From Amanita rubescens (taxonomy: Eukaryota > Basidiomycota > Agaricomycetes > Agaricales > Amanitaceae): 64,000 bases of DNA. The stretch spans positions 1 to 64,000 of the forward strand of contig WION01000256.1 of the NCBI GenBank assembly GCA_015039365.1. The letters are read 5' to 3'. Below are positions 54,814 through 64,000 of this stretch, in pieces. The translations under genes and the position numbers were made by a program. The first letter of the stretch is position 1, and every line of letters starts with the position of its first letter. The notes below the pieces were generated by a model that did not search any database, was not told the DNA's origin, and worked only from the letters and a program-made list of their open reading frames with translations.

Positions 54814-55747
54814 AGGACCCATTCTCCCACGTCTCTTATCTATTCATTTCGTTAGCTTTTGATTCAACTTCTCTCCTTGTTCATCGAGCCGAGCTCGTGC
54901 CTTTTTCTTCTTAAACCTTTCATCCCCCCCCCCCCCCCCAGTTTATTTATTAATCTCCTCCGGCAATACCTCATGCGAATTGAATAGGACTTTCCGTGTA
55001 GTGCGGGATGGAAAGTCCTACTCGATTCCCGCGAGATATTCTCAGAGTTTTTTTGTAAGTAAACCTCTGGTTAGGAAAGAGAGACAGAAAGGGTCATTTG
55101 TATGGATGACCGTAGCCTTTACGTTTCTATTTCCTACGTATACCCTCGATACAAGTACATACATAGTAAACGTTTTTTGTGAAACGAATGAAATGATAGC
55201 GATTTCATGGAATGAACGCCTCGAGGGCTTAGACTTTGCAATCAGTCCGAATGCACGGACTCTGGACGCGTGGCCAGTGGGCCGTTGGAAATTAACGCCA
55301 CTGTGACCGTGGCGTTCGAACCGGTCCGACTCCAATCGCCCCACACCCACATCCCCACAGTTCACCAAGTGCATATATTTATCTTGTATCGTGTTGCGAT
55401 GAAAGAAAAGAGAGTGGAAGAGATGAAACGAGGGTATAGTGATATATAAGAGAACGGATGATGGTCAAGTCTAGTCCATATGCGACAAAATTAAGACGGT
55501 TGAATAGAATAGGTACACGAAGCGGATCAAAGCGTGCACGAGCGGGAGCCATGATAGCGATTGAGAGATAGCATCGTGGTCCAAAGGATTAAGAAACGCC
55601 AATGATAATATATGCGTGCAGTCTACGAGTTGGTGAATCGAATATACATACACTCCAAGTTGCGTCAATATACCAAGGTACCCCTAGAGAGAGGGGAAAA
55701 GAGAGAGACAATCGTCGTCGTCTTCGTTACGGTCGTAAACTCCTCAT
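54814..55747. other. Intergenic region with a C homopolymer
   Basis: A run of 16 C (54924-54939) lies 110 bp past the previous gene. Beyond it are the 3' flanks of two convergent genes. The open frames here show no family match. Confidence 0.5.
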
Positions 55748-57954
55748 TCAGGCTTGAACTTTGCGCCGCCCTCCCCACCACGCATGATAGCCTTCATGAA
55801 ATTGAGGAATCGCTGTGAATACTCTGCCGGAGCGACCGGGCTTATCTTGTGCTGCACCACACGTTACTACCCATCTTTTCGCAAACATAAGCTACTCACC
55901 CTATCGGCGCTAAGCCCTTTCCAAACACCCTCCAACTGCTTGACGGCGCTCCATGGAGTCAGAATATCAATAATGCCGAGATAATAAATAGTATCTAATG
56001 GCTCATTGAATTCGTCCGTCGCACGCAAACCAACTTCATCTTGATAAAACAGAAAATGGGCTCGCTCGTCTCCCCCAGTGTCTTCATCAGGTAATTTGAC
56101 AGAGTTCTTGCCCTCTCCCAATGACTTTGTCTGTGAATTGCGCATGGCTCGTCGGACAATGGCAGGATCTGCTGCTATTCCCTTCGTCGAGCCCGTTTTT
56201 CGATGTCGTCGAGGGATATCTGGCTGTTCAAAACATTCGTCAAACGGCGCATCATCAACATATCGAGAATCCGTACCGAAAAGACCTTGAGCGTGTTCTT
56301 GCGAACATTATCTCGGTTCCCTCGACGCATACTATGAATCCCGATCAACAGACTGTAATCCATCACATTGATAGTCTTGAGAAACTCGGCATCGCGCCTT
56401 AGCTGCTCAGTCAACAGCGTCCTCTTCTCGGGACCTAGCTCTATCATTTTGCCTCGGTTGATCCAGTTAAGGTCTTTGAGCACCGCCCGTGGATTCTGCT
56501 TTGCTTTCTCTTCGGGATATTCTCTGCCAACGGTACTTCCTTTAAGGTCGTACGTTTCGTGAATATCCCTATGGGGAGGAAATAGATTGTTCATGATTAC
56601 AAAGTGAATCTTGCGTCCTCTCGGAAGCTTGACACGATGCAAGCCGTAGAACCTGCTCAGGAGGGTATGTGGATTCGACTGGACGTGGTTGTAGTACTTT
56701 TCGAGGATGGAGAGAAGGAATTTGTGCTCTGCGTGACGAATAGTCTTGATAATGAATCGGTAATCGCGAGAAAAGTAGAAGAATGAGCCAGATTTGCCTG
56801 GAGAACCTAGCTCTGAAAGGATGTATTTTGCGGTTAGGGATAGGAGATAATCGGCGGGGTCGAGGCGGAAAACCTCTTCACGAAGTGAGCGAAACACCCA
56901 CGGGGCGTAGTCCTTGAATTTAAAATCGTATTTTGCGGATGGCGTCAGTTCGTTGCCGACAATGTCGAACGACATCTTGTGCGCTGCAGAAAAGTCTTCT
57001 GGTGTGAGCGGGCGTTTAATCTTGGCTTGACATCGGGATACCTAAGAAAGGTAGAGGTTAGGATAAGAGAAGCGAGTAGAGTGGATATATGCGCACGCCA
57101 ATACGAATGCCAGTCAGCATATTATACATCAAAATGTAATTGACGTGTCCTTCCCCGATGAGATTACCGACGAGAACGACTTCGTCCTTTGCGGATCCAG
57201 CACTGCGGCGGGTATCTTGGCGAGATAAGGCAGCCTCAACCGCGTCATGTTCTGCTTGTTGTGCTTGTTGCTTTGCGCGTTTGCTAAGTCGTTCGCGTCT
57301 GATTTGCTCTGCAGCTTGCTGAATCTCATTGGCGAGCTCGTTGGCGTCCTTGTCCATGCTGGCGTCGTCGAGCGCTGCGCCAAAGCTTGGCAGCTGGCCA
57401 CGTGACGAAGAGGAAGAACCTGGTTGAAGCGCTGCGGCTGTCTTGTTTGGACTAGAGCCTGTTGTGTTCCGTCGTGCTGGGTGCTCTCGCACAGGTTTTG
57501 AGGCGGGAGGCGAGTGAGCTTGGTTGCTGCGAAGGCTGAACATTTTGCGTGGCTGAAAGGCTAGTGGTCGTGGGTCCTTGCCTTGAGCCGACTCGTGCTC
57601 GCTGAGTTGCTGAGTTGGAAGCTCTGGTAGTAATTTATCGGGGGTGACCAGGCGCACGCCTACAAGTGAAGCGTCCTGGTGAGTCTCGTTCAAAATCTCC
57701 CGCTCAACGCTCGCTGGCGGAGATGGCGGCGGCGGGCCCGGACGAGAGACCAGCTGTTCATCCTCTGTTTGCACGGCTACTATGTGCAAAGTCGATTCAG
57801 TGTAGATATGCGACGGAGTTGATCGTTGTGAGACATGACCTGGGCTTGCGGCGCGGTGATTTCTGGTAATGTCCTTGATTCCGAGCGCTGCGGCTGCGGG
57901 TGGTGGCGAGAAGTGGTCCCTGCTAGGAGAGACAAGAATGCCTGCGGAGGACAT
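55748..57954 (-). CDS. Phosphatidylinositol-4-phosphate 5-kinase (Mss4/Its3 type)
   Basis: Begins [20 protein letters not shown] (ATG 57954). An unstructured Pro/Ser-rich N-terminus of about 190 residues is followed by a coiled stretch ([20 protein letters not shown]), then the linker [20 protein letters not shown]. The kinase domain includes [20 protein letters not shown], the glycine loop [20 protein letters not shown] with its Lys, [40 protein letters not shown] and [10 protein letters not shown], and the catalytic [14 protein letters not shown]. Later exons give [20 protein letters not shown] and [10 protein letters not shown], ending [13 protein letters not shown] at 55748. Its product is PI(4,5)P2 at the plasma membrane, controlling actin and morphogenesis. 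The activation-loop region is present. The protein of about 640 residues is shorter than the yeast Mss4 N-terminus. Confidence 0.93.
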
Positions 57955-58444
57955 TGTGGAAGAAAGAAGCACAGCTTGTGGCTGTGGCCAAAAATATCAT
58001 ACGGTTCTACCGGCTTCCGTAACCGACCCTGAGATTAACTAAGATCCACATGCGTGGAATTCACAAGCTGTACAGGGTAAGTAAGCACCGAGGCGTCACG
58101 GAGAAGGCTCAAGGCAGTCAGCCGCAAGCCCTTACACAACTGTTAGCAGAATAATAATATGGTTAGCTGGATGCTTGATAGCTTTATTTTCGGGGATTTA
58201 TTTGTGCCATATCTAATTACGATGGATGGCGCGCCTGAGCGTGCCAATGAGATTGAGATTAGATACTCGCGAGGGGCCCGCTCGCCGTGCAACATGCAAC
58301 GGTTAGTGGTCGTGAGAATGATGTTCCAGATGCAGTATGTCGATTCAAACCCAATTAGGTTTTGTCTCTGGCTTTACCGCAAAGAAGGGGTTTCAATTGC
58401 TCTGATAACCCATTGATTGTTATTTCCTTTGTATCTCCCCGAAC
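57955..58444. other. PI4P5K upstream region
   Basis: Contains the promoter of the kinase gene and the 3' flank of the F-box gene. No gene could be supported. Confidence 0.5.
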
Positions 58445-60107
58445 CTAGGGCGTATGATTTGCTTCCTGCCTCCGAACAGCCGCGAATATTGGGATCAGGC
58501 TCTCAACTTCCTTCCATTTCGTCACATATTTTGTCTTGTTCCACGGATCGGATTTGAAAATGTTAAAAGATATCTCCACCACATTCGGAAATATGTCCGA
58601 AATGAAGGCAGCAACGCGATGTGGATTATCGATCGATGAATCGAAGACCATCAATTCCCGGAGTCCAGTGCCCAACGATTCCCTCTCAGGCCTCTCTTCA
58701 TAATCATTGACATTGGTCGCATCTATCATTATGCCAAGAACTTCCAGTTCGGGACAGTACTTCGCAAAGGGAAGGAAAGCGCGATGCGTCAATCGCAACC
58801 GTGCGAGGCGTAGTATGAACGATTTCAGATGAGGCCAAGCCATGGCTATGAGTACGACGTCCCTGTCATCAAGATCAAGGTAGCAATAACCCGTGTACTT
58901 GAACTCGGATATATGTCGAAAGTGAAGAAGAGGGGATATCGTATCAACATCCATTAAAACTGCTTTTTCGCCCTGCTCCAGCAACGGATTGGATACGGAA
59001 AATTTCAAAATGGAAAGGCTATCTTGCGATATGATCGCCGTCAGGTGGTTGAATAATTCGCGCCATCGGTATTCGCGAGGCAACCCCTGGACGCCTAGTT
59101 CCAAGTATACAAGAGGCGTGCCACGGGACAATCGATTCAAGACATAAAAGCAACTGTCCATGTTGCAGACCTCCATGCAAAGGTGTTTGAGCATCGGAAA
59201 GCCTTGTACGCTGCTTGGTGCCAATGGTGAATCACTAATGGCTTGACAACAGGTTAACGTGAGCTTCGTCAATGCCGGAAGTGTGGCAAGGACCCCTGTG
59301 AGAGTGCGGAGATCTATGTGGTTCAGACAGAGGGAACTTAAAGTATCCCATAGGCCGAATGATGCGCAGGCTTCCGCAGAGTATCTAGAGAATAAACTTC
59401 TCCAAGAGGTTACACGGCCGAAAAGTGCGGGACCCCCGTGTAATTCCAGTGAGCGTAGAGAAGGACATTGCGAGACTAAGGATGCCAACAGGGAAAACCG
59501 CATCTTTTCGGATGCTGGCTCCTTGCTTGACGCATAAATGTCCAGGCTAGTTATGGTTGGTGAGAGGAATAGAGAAATATACGGATATATTTCATTATCG
59601 ACCGTTCTCCAAGTCAATCCTTGAAGCTGTGGCAACAACCCTGTTCTTCCATGGGCGACGCAAGCGAATGACCGGAAGATGCCAGAGTCAAGGTTGTAGA
59701 CCACGACTCCACTGGGGCGGTACAAATTTGGGTCATATGTATATTCAAGAATGCGGACGCGTGCTGCTGCTACTTCAAAGCTTTCCCAATCGCTGGCGAG
59801 CATAGACCTTTGAAAAGACTACAGTCGACGGCGTTAAAATCAAAGGAGTAGAGGGAAAACAGTTACTTACGAGTGTAACTGTCCGGCGTTTTTCTACCCG
59901 TTCCATCTTTTGTTCGTAAAGGTCGCTCTCCATACAGCGCACCAACGGATCAAGGCTATCCAATTTGTACCACAATTCGTCAAGCGCTGGCTCCATAAAA
60001 CTTCTGCACGTCAGGGAGAGTCGGAAAAGTGTACGCTTGTCATCGGTTCCGATTTGTTTACATATAAGTCGAAGTAATTCGGGGCACTGAAAGAGTCCTA
60101 GGACCAT
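58445..60107 (-). CDS. F-box/LRR protein
   Basis: Two exons. The first (ATG 60107) begins MVLGLFQCPELLRLICKQIG and carries an F-box-like segment with RLSLTCRSFMEPALDELWYK. The intron GTAAGT...CTGTAG joins VTL to SFQRSMLASDWESF. The long second exon has leucine-rich repeats: SLLASLVSQCPSLRSLELHG, GLWDTLSSLCLNHIDLRTLT, LATLPALTKLTLTCCQAISD and FPMLKHLCMEVCNMDSCFYV. It ends IPIFAAVRRQEANHTP at 58445, about 535 residues. No stop interrupts it. Basidiomycetes carry very large F-box families, which select targets for SCF ubiquitin ligases; the target is unknown. Confidence 0.82.
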
Positions 60108-60490
60108 CCTAACTGCGCTACTACGAACTAGTAACTCTTCAGTTACACTGCCAGAGGCGAAGAGTTACGGGGATGGATGTGGAGGCAACGCGACGGACTT
60201 TTAGTTGATGCGACAGACCTAATTTGGACCTCTGCGATTTCTAATAATAGTTAGCGTCGCTGTGGGCACCTCGCGCCCGAATATTTCTTTATATAAAACT
60301 GTTTAAATCTACACTACCGAACATTTTCGTCAATATATTCTAAGTAGAGGAGGATCATCATCTTATCTTATCGCAGTTTCCGAGTGACCCTGTTCCAATA
60401 ATGGTTAGTGTATCAATTACGTTGGTATATGTATCCCACTTATCGCCAACAGGTAGGAACGAGTCATCTGACTTCTTGATCTCGACGCCC
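60108..60490. other. Intergenic region between F-box and GFA 6
   Basis: The shared upstream region of two divergent genes. Nothing further was seen. Confidence 0.45.
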
Positions 60491-61107
60491 ATGCCAGCGC
60501 CATACACAGGTCAGTGTTTATGCGGTGGATGCAAAGTCTTTATCGATGTGGAACCTGTGACTACTCTGGGGGTACATTTGACAATTCGAGCGCAGATCTC
60601 CATACTGATCAGTATAAACGATAGGGTATGGGTATCTGTCACTGCAAGGATTGCACCCTTAGCAGTGGTGCAACGTACGGCATACCCGTACCCACCAAGG
60701 GCGTACGCGTAGAAGGCTCAGTGAAACTTTACGAAATGGTCAATTCCTTAACGGGGAACACAGGTGAGTGTAGCCTTGTCACGTTAGTACGCCCACTAAC
60801 ATATGCACAATGAATAGTCAGTAGGTGGTTTTGCAGTGGTTGCGGAAGCCATCTTTTCGGGAGGTCTAGTGGGCGTCCCGACTTTACGAATGTAAAAGCT
60901 GGGAATATCGAGGAGTTTACAAAGCTACCGATCGTAGCCGAGCGTGCGTTCCAGCAAAAATGTAAATTGCAGAGGGAGCTGACATGATGAATAGTGTTCA
61001 CGAAAGATAGATGGCCATCGATACCCCCTATTCCAGGAGCAGTGCAATTTGAAGATGGTGTCGTTGATGCAAGCAAGTTGAATATCAAGCGAGATGCGGG
61101 TGCTTAG
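60491..61107 (+). CDS. GFA-domain (Mss4-like) zinc protein 6
   Basis: Begins MPAPYTGQCLCGGCKVFIDV (ATG 60491), then ICHCKDCTLSSGATYGIPVP, EGSVKLYEMVNSLTGNT, RWFCSGCGSHLFGRSSGRPD, GNIEEFTKLPIVAE and TKDRWPSIPPIPGAVQFEDG, ending NIKRDAGA at 61107. All Cys ligands of the GFA fold are kept. It is closely related to the GFA cluster 40 kb to the left but on the other strand. An in-frame upstream ATG at 60401 would add 30 residues without family support. A second, mostly deleted copy of its 3' end lies at 63161-63329. Confidence 0.8.
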
Positions 61108-61320
61108 ATCTTCTGATATCATTAAATGCTTTGTCTTCATAAATATGCGAGTCCTATTGCCAGGGAGTTTGGTATCATATAGACCACGAAATCATAGTAT
61201 CCACGGCGTCGTCCATACTTGGTCGTTTACCCGGGTCCTGATCCCAACACGTCTCAATCAACTTCCACGCTTCTTCTCTCAACGGCGGATCGGTCTGCCG
61301 GTCTGGACGACGACCGCGCA
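60921..61320 (+). repeat. Duplicated block, copy 1 (GFA tail plus kinase tail)
   Basis: This block matches 63161-63560 at high identity with small indels. It contains the last exon of GFA 6 and the last kinase exon on the opposite strand, so the duplicated unit was a tail-to-tail gene pair. Confidence 0.8.
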
Positions 61321-61500
61321 TGCGGCCAGTAACATGGTTTGCTGTATAGCTTCTTTGTGGCATAAATGTTTCTCGGTTGCCCTAAGGGCATACATCCAAA
61401 ATGAGTACAAGTCCAACACGTGGCCATACACGCAGCGGTGCTGGAACGTGTTCTGAGAGCCCTCAGTGTGCACGGGGGTATTACCGACACCTGGATCGTC
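61175..61500 (-). pseudogene. Protein kinase C-terminal remnant
   Basis: On the minus strand the end PPLREEAWKLIETCWDQDPG, KRPSMDDAVDTMISWSI matches the intact kinase at 63416 nearly residue for residue. Further upstream the alignment continues only as shifted pieces (HFGCMPLG corresponds to HFDCLPFG), with indels, and ends near 61500. The catalytic lobe is absent. Confidence 0.75.
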
Positions 61501-61945
61501 TCGACGAGGCTCACCCGGCAACTAGACCAAAGCAATGGTATTGCTCGCAGCAGAGAAGGAAAGAGGAAAATGAACTTCCAGACGGACCATCTGTATCATC
61601 GACAATGATATACTCTTGATTGTCGGTCGCAGAAATGACACGCGGTTCAACAAAGCCTAAGGGCTTTCTGCAGGGTGGACAGCGATTTGCATGATTCTAG
61701 ACAGGTGCCAACATGGTATATCAAGACCAAGGTTAATCAAAAAAGGAAAGTGACTTGGACCATATCGCTTCAACTTTCATTGGTAAGGTCGACTGATACA
61801 CGAGCCATCGTCCGGCTGTGCCGTCTAGAATTTTGCAAATCGCCAGAACTGAGTGGAGCGAATGAAATCCCACGAATTAAGGGAAATCGACTTGGTCATT
61901 GGAACGAGAGCTTGCATGAAATCAGCTCTATGGAATACCGCTACA

Positions 61946-62887
61946 CTATAAGCTCTTCCAACAGACCATACTATCCCGTACCATGTCCAACAATTCCGAT
62001 TCTGGAACCATAATAGTGCTGTCCCCGCAGTCAACGAACTGGACCTCAAAAGACGTGCCTCTCAAGTGAGAAGAGATGCAGTCAACAATCTTGAACAACT
62101 CGTCATCGCCGGCTACCTGGTCATGGTGCACAAAGGTATGGCCAACTAACCCGGAGGGGACTTCGGCAAAGTCTGGAATACAGTCCTTAACAGCCAGGAG
62201 ATCTACGCTGCCACTGTCGACGCAATCCCACGACAATGTTGTCAAACGGTCAGGGGAAGGGATACGTGGAGGTGTGGCGATAATTGAACTAGGTGGTGAC
62301 AGCGGCGCATTCGTAGTGTCCGGTTCAAGGCGAGCCTTCCGCCCCTCTTGCCAAGACTCGCTAGAATATCACAATAGATAGAACTTGTGCGAACTCACTG
62401 TAACCGCGTCCGTTCGGCAAAAATAGCGTACATAACACGTTGAGGGAGCTTATATAAGTTGCCTATGTAAGATCCTGATAGGGCCACTGCTGCACTAGCA
62501 AGTTTCACGCGACTGTTGCGATGAGTCAAAGTCGACCCTCCCGCTGTTGCCACACGCTTACTCGTCAAGATTACGAGGCTCAATCCGACAATACGCCTCC
62601 ATGGCTGACTTCCATTCGGCATAGCCCTCCCGATCCGAGTCCATTGGTCCCTGAAGAGATTGACCTGCGAAAACACGAGCATGTGCTGCTTTGTAGCCGT
62701 TCACATCCTGTTGGAAAAATGCTGTTTGATCCGAGAAGATAACTTCGCATTCATGAATCCGGGAGGCGATGTCAGACACAATGGTCAACTCCTCGTGAGT
62801 TAAACCAAGTGGAAGTTTCGATGTCTGATGTAACGCGTAACATGTGACGCGTGACGGATAGCGTTGATCGACCCGGTCGTGTTTCAC
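61946..62887 (-). CDS. Hypothetical protein, three joined exons
   Basis: Three segments join in frame by GT-AG introns: one with SKLPLGLTHEELTIVSDIAS and DSDREGYAEWKSAMEAYCRI ending at RNLD, one with SRVKLASAAVALSGSYIGNL and YKLPQRVMYAIFAERTRL, and one with SESWQEGRKARLEPDTTN, FAEVPSGLVGHTFVHHDQVA and CISSHLRGTSFEVQFVDCGD, ending MVRDSMVCWKSL at 61946. The joins keep the frame across roughly 290 residues, which supports a real gene, but no family is recognised. The first frame has no ATG, so the start is not determined; an upstream exon is probable. Confidence 0.45.
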
Positions 62888-63160
62888 GTTTCGTCCGTCA
62901 TGTCTTCGCGATTACTCGTGAAACATCATGAACTACAATGAACACGTCGCGATCCAAGTTTTCTACTAGTCGTGATCATTGGTGGAAGTTCGTGGTGCGT
63001 ATATTAGCGCGCTTCTGGGTAGTAAGCCGGCCGCGAGAACTCCGAAGTGAAATTTGTCGTTAAAAGCAAAATAATACATATTTCGCTCATCCTCTGCTTG
63101 TTCTCGTTGACTGGCTGATTTAAGGGTCTGGTTTTATAGAAGGTGGCGGAATCTGATTTG

Positions 63161-63329
63161 AAGCTACCGATCGTAGCCGAGCGTGCGTTCCAGCAAAGAT
63201 GGAGGGAGTTGACATGATGAATAGTGTTCACAAAGATAGATGGCCATCGACCCCCTATTCCAGGCGCAGTGCAATGATGGTGTCGTTGATGCAAGCAAGT
63301 TGAATATCAAGCGAGATGCGGGTGCTTAG
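63161..63329 (+). pseudogene. GFA gene remnant (3' end only)
   Basis: This copies the end of GFA 6: KDRW, then the Pro-rich PIPGA region and SKLNIKRDAGA with stop at 63327-63329, with deletions inside. The exons encoding the Cys clusters are absent, so no zinc site can form. Confidence 0.75.
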
Positions 63330-63415
63330 ATCTTCTGATATCCGTTCTGAACATTAAATGCTTTGTCTTCATAAATATGAGATTATTGCGAGTCCTGTTA
63401 CCAGGCAGTTTAGTA

Positions 63416-64000
63416 TCATATAGACCATGAAATCATAGTATCCACGACGTCGTCCATACTCGGTCGTTTACCCGGGTCCTGATCCCAACACGTCTCAATC
63501 AACTTCCACGCTTCTTCTCTCAACGGCGGATTGGTTTGCCGGTGTGGACGACGACCGTGCATGATTTGATTGATGACATAAAAATCCTCTCCTTTCCCGA
63601 ACGGTAAACAATCAAAGTGGACCTATGGAAGCAGTATTAAAAAAACTGTGTTGAATGATGGATCGGACATCTCGCCTCGTAATACAGACATCCGAAAGCA
63701 TAGACGTCCGTCTTTTCTGTTCGTTTTATTCTATCGTCTTCCTCCATGTCGTCGCTACCAGAAAATAACTCTGGAGCAGCAAACCGATATGACATGGATC
63801 TGTTTGCTGTCGCAGTAGCGTTGGTGTCTCTTGTCAAGCCAAAATCGGCAATCCTGACACGGAAATCATAATCGAGTAAAACATTGGACTATATTGGCAG
63901 TAATCATCAAGGCAGAGTAGAGTAGATGAACAGAGACGGACTCACGCCGCGCAAGTCGCAATGAATCACACCCTCGCGATGCAGATATTGAATGCCTTGA
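63416..64000 (-). CDS. Protein kinase (fungal TKL-like), 3' part; 5' end off the window
   Basis: From the right edge, the catalytic loop IQYLHREGVIHCDLRG is followed by an intron and SNVLLDYDFRVRIADFGL. Then come DTNATATANRSMSYRFAAPE (activation segment and APE), ELFSGSDDMEEDDR, KTDVYAFGCLYYE (subdomain IX Asp), HFDCLPFGKGEDFYVINQIM, and subdomain XI in EAWKLIETCWDQDPGKRPSM. It ends DDVVDTMISWSI at 63416. The intron before HFDCLPF begins GC (GAG/GCGAGA). The HRD motif reads HCD, as in many mushroom TKL-type kinases, and DFG is intact, so activity is plausible. The ATP-binding lobe lies beyond base 64000. Confidence 0.83.

Noticed and set aside
54924..54939. C homopolymer as a regulatory or structural element
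   Set aside because: A 16-C run in a 3' flank is simple sequence or a sequencing artefact; no partner G-run or motif supports a function.
47509..60107. Secondary-metabolite cluster around the P450
   Set aside because: No synthase, terpene cyclase or transporter backbone gene lies nearby; neighbours are condensin, membrane proteins and PI4P5K.
1..64000. CRISPR array, bacterial operon, prophage or integrated virus
   Set aside because: Nothing of the kind was seen; spliceosomal introns throughout and the gene families mark a basidiomycete nuclear genome.

Overview
The window is nuclear DNA of a filamentous basidiomycete, most likely a mushroom-forming Agaricomycete. The genes are broken by many short introns of about 50-70 bp, both strands are used without operons, and several families seen are typical of Agaricomycetes: DUF6533/DUF6534 multi-pass membrane proteins, a Plavaka-type (CACTA-like) transposase remnant, fungal tetraspanin, F-box/LRR proteins and repeated GFA-domain genes. 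No rRNA, functional tRNA, CRISPR array or bacterial-style operon was found.

Layout. 1-2 kb: the 5' part of an aldo/keto reductase running off the left edge, then an 818-bp non-autonomous transposon with 92-94 bp inverted repeats and a 9-bp target duplication. 2-8.2 kb: a large DDX60/Ski2-like RNA helicase. 9-12.7 kb: a USP7-like gene that has lost its protease domain, facing a wrecked FAD-linked oxidase gene. 13.5-14.7 kb: a tetraspanin. 14.8-22.5 kb: five GFA-domain genes on the minus strand, four of them from one tandem duplication; a 2.16-kb Pogo-like element sits in the first duplicate. 23-25 kb: divergent ribosomal protein genes eS6 and uS15. 25.5-27 kb: a frameshifted F-box gene between direct repeats. 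28-39.3 kb: a gene-poor accessory stretch with two DUF6534 genes, one DUF6533 gene, a small Tudor-like gene and a Plavaka fragment. 40.3-47.2 kb: a DEDD 3'-5' exonuclease, a small hypothetical protein and the condensin HEAT subunit Cnd1. 47.5-49.8 kb: a cytochrome P450. 50.4-55 kb: an LRR-like fragment and two multi-pass membrane proteins. 55.7-60.1 kb: a PI(4)P 5-kinase and an F-box/LRR protein. 60.5-64 kb: a GFA gene and a protein kinase duplicated as a tail-to-tail pair, with opposite members decayed in the two copies.

The conserved housekeeping genes (eS6, uS15, condensin Cnd1, PI4P5K, the helicase) form islands separated by fast-evolving accessory sequence with duplications, pseudogenes and transposons. 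The most unusual items are the protease-less USP7 homologue, the transposon carrying two tRNA-like Pol III promoter units, and the repeated duplication and decay of GFA genes. Splice sites were inferred by eye from GT/GC...AG signals and from matching family motifs; exon edges are therefore approximate unless stated.
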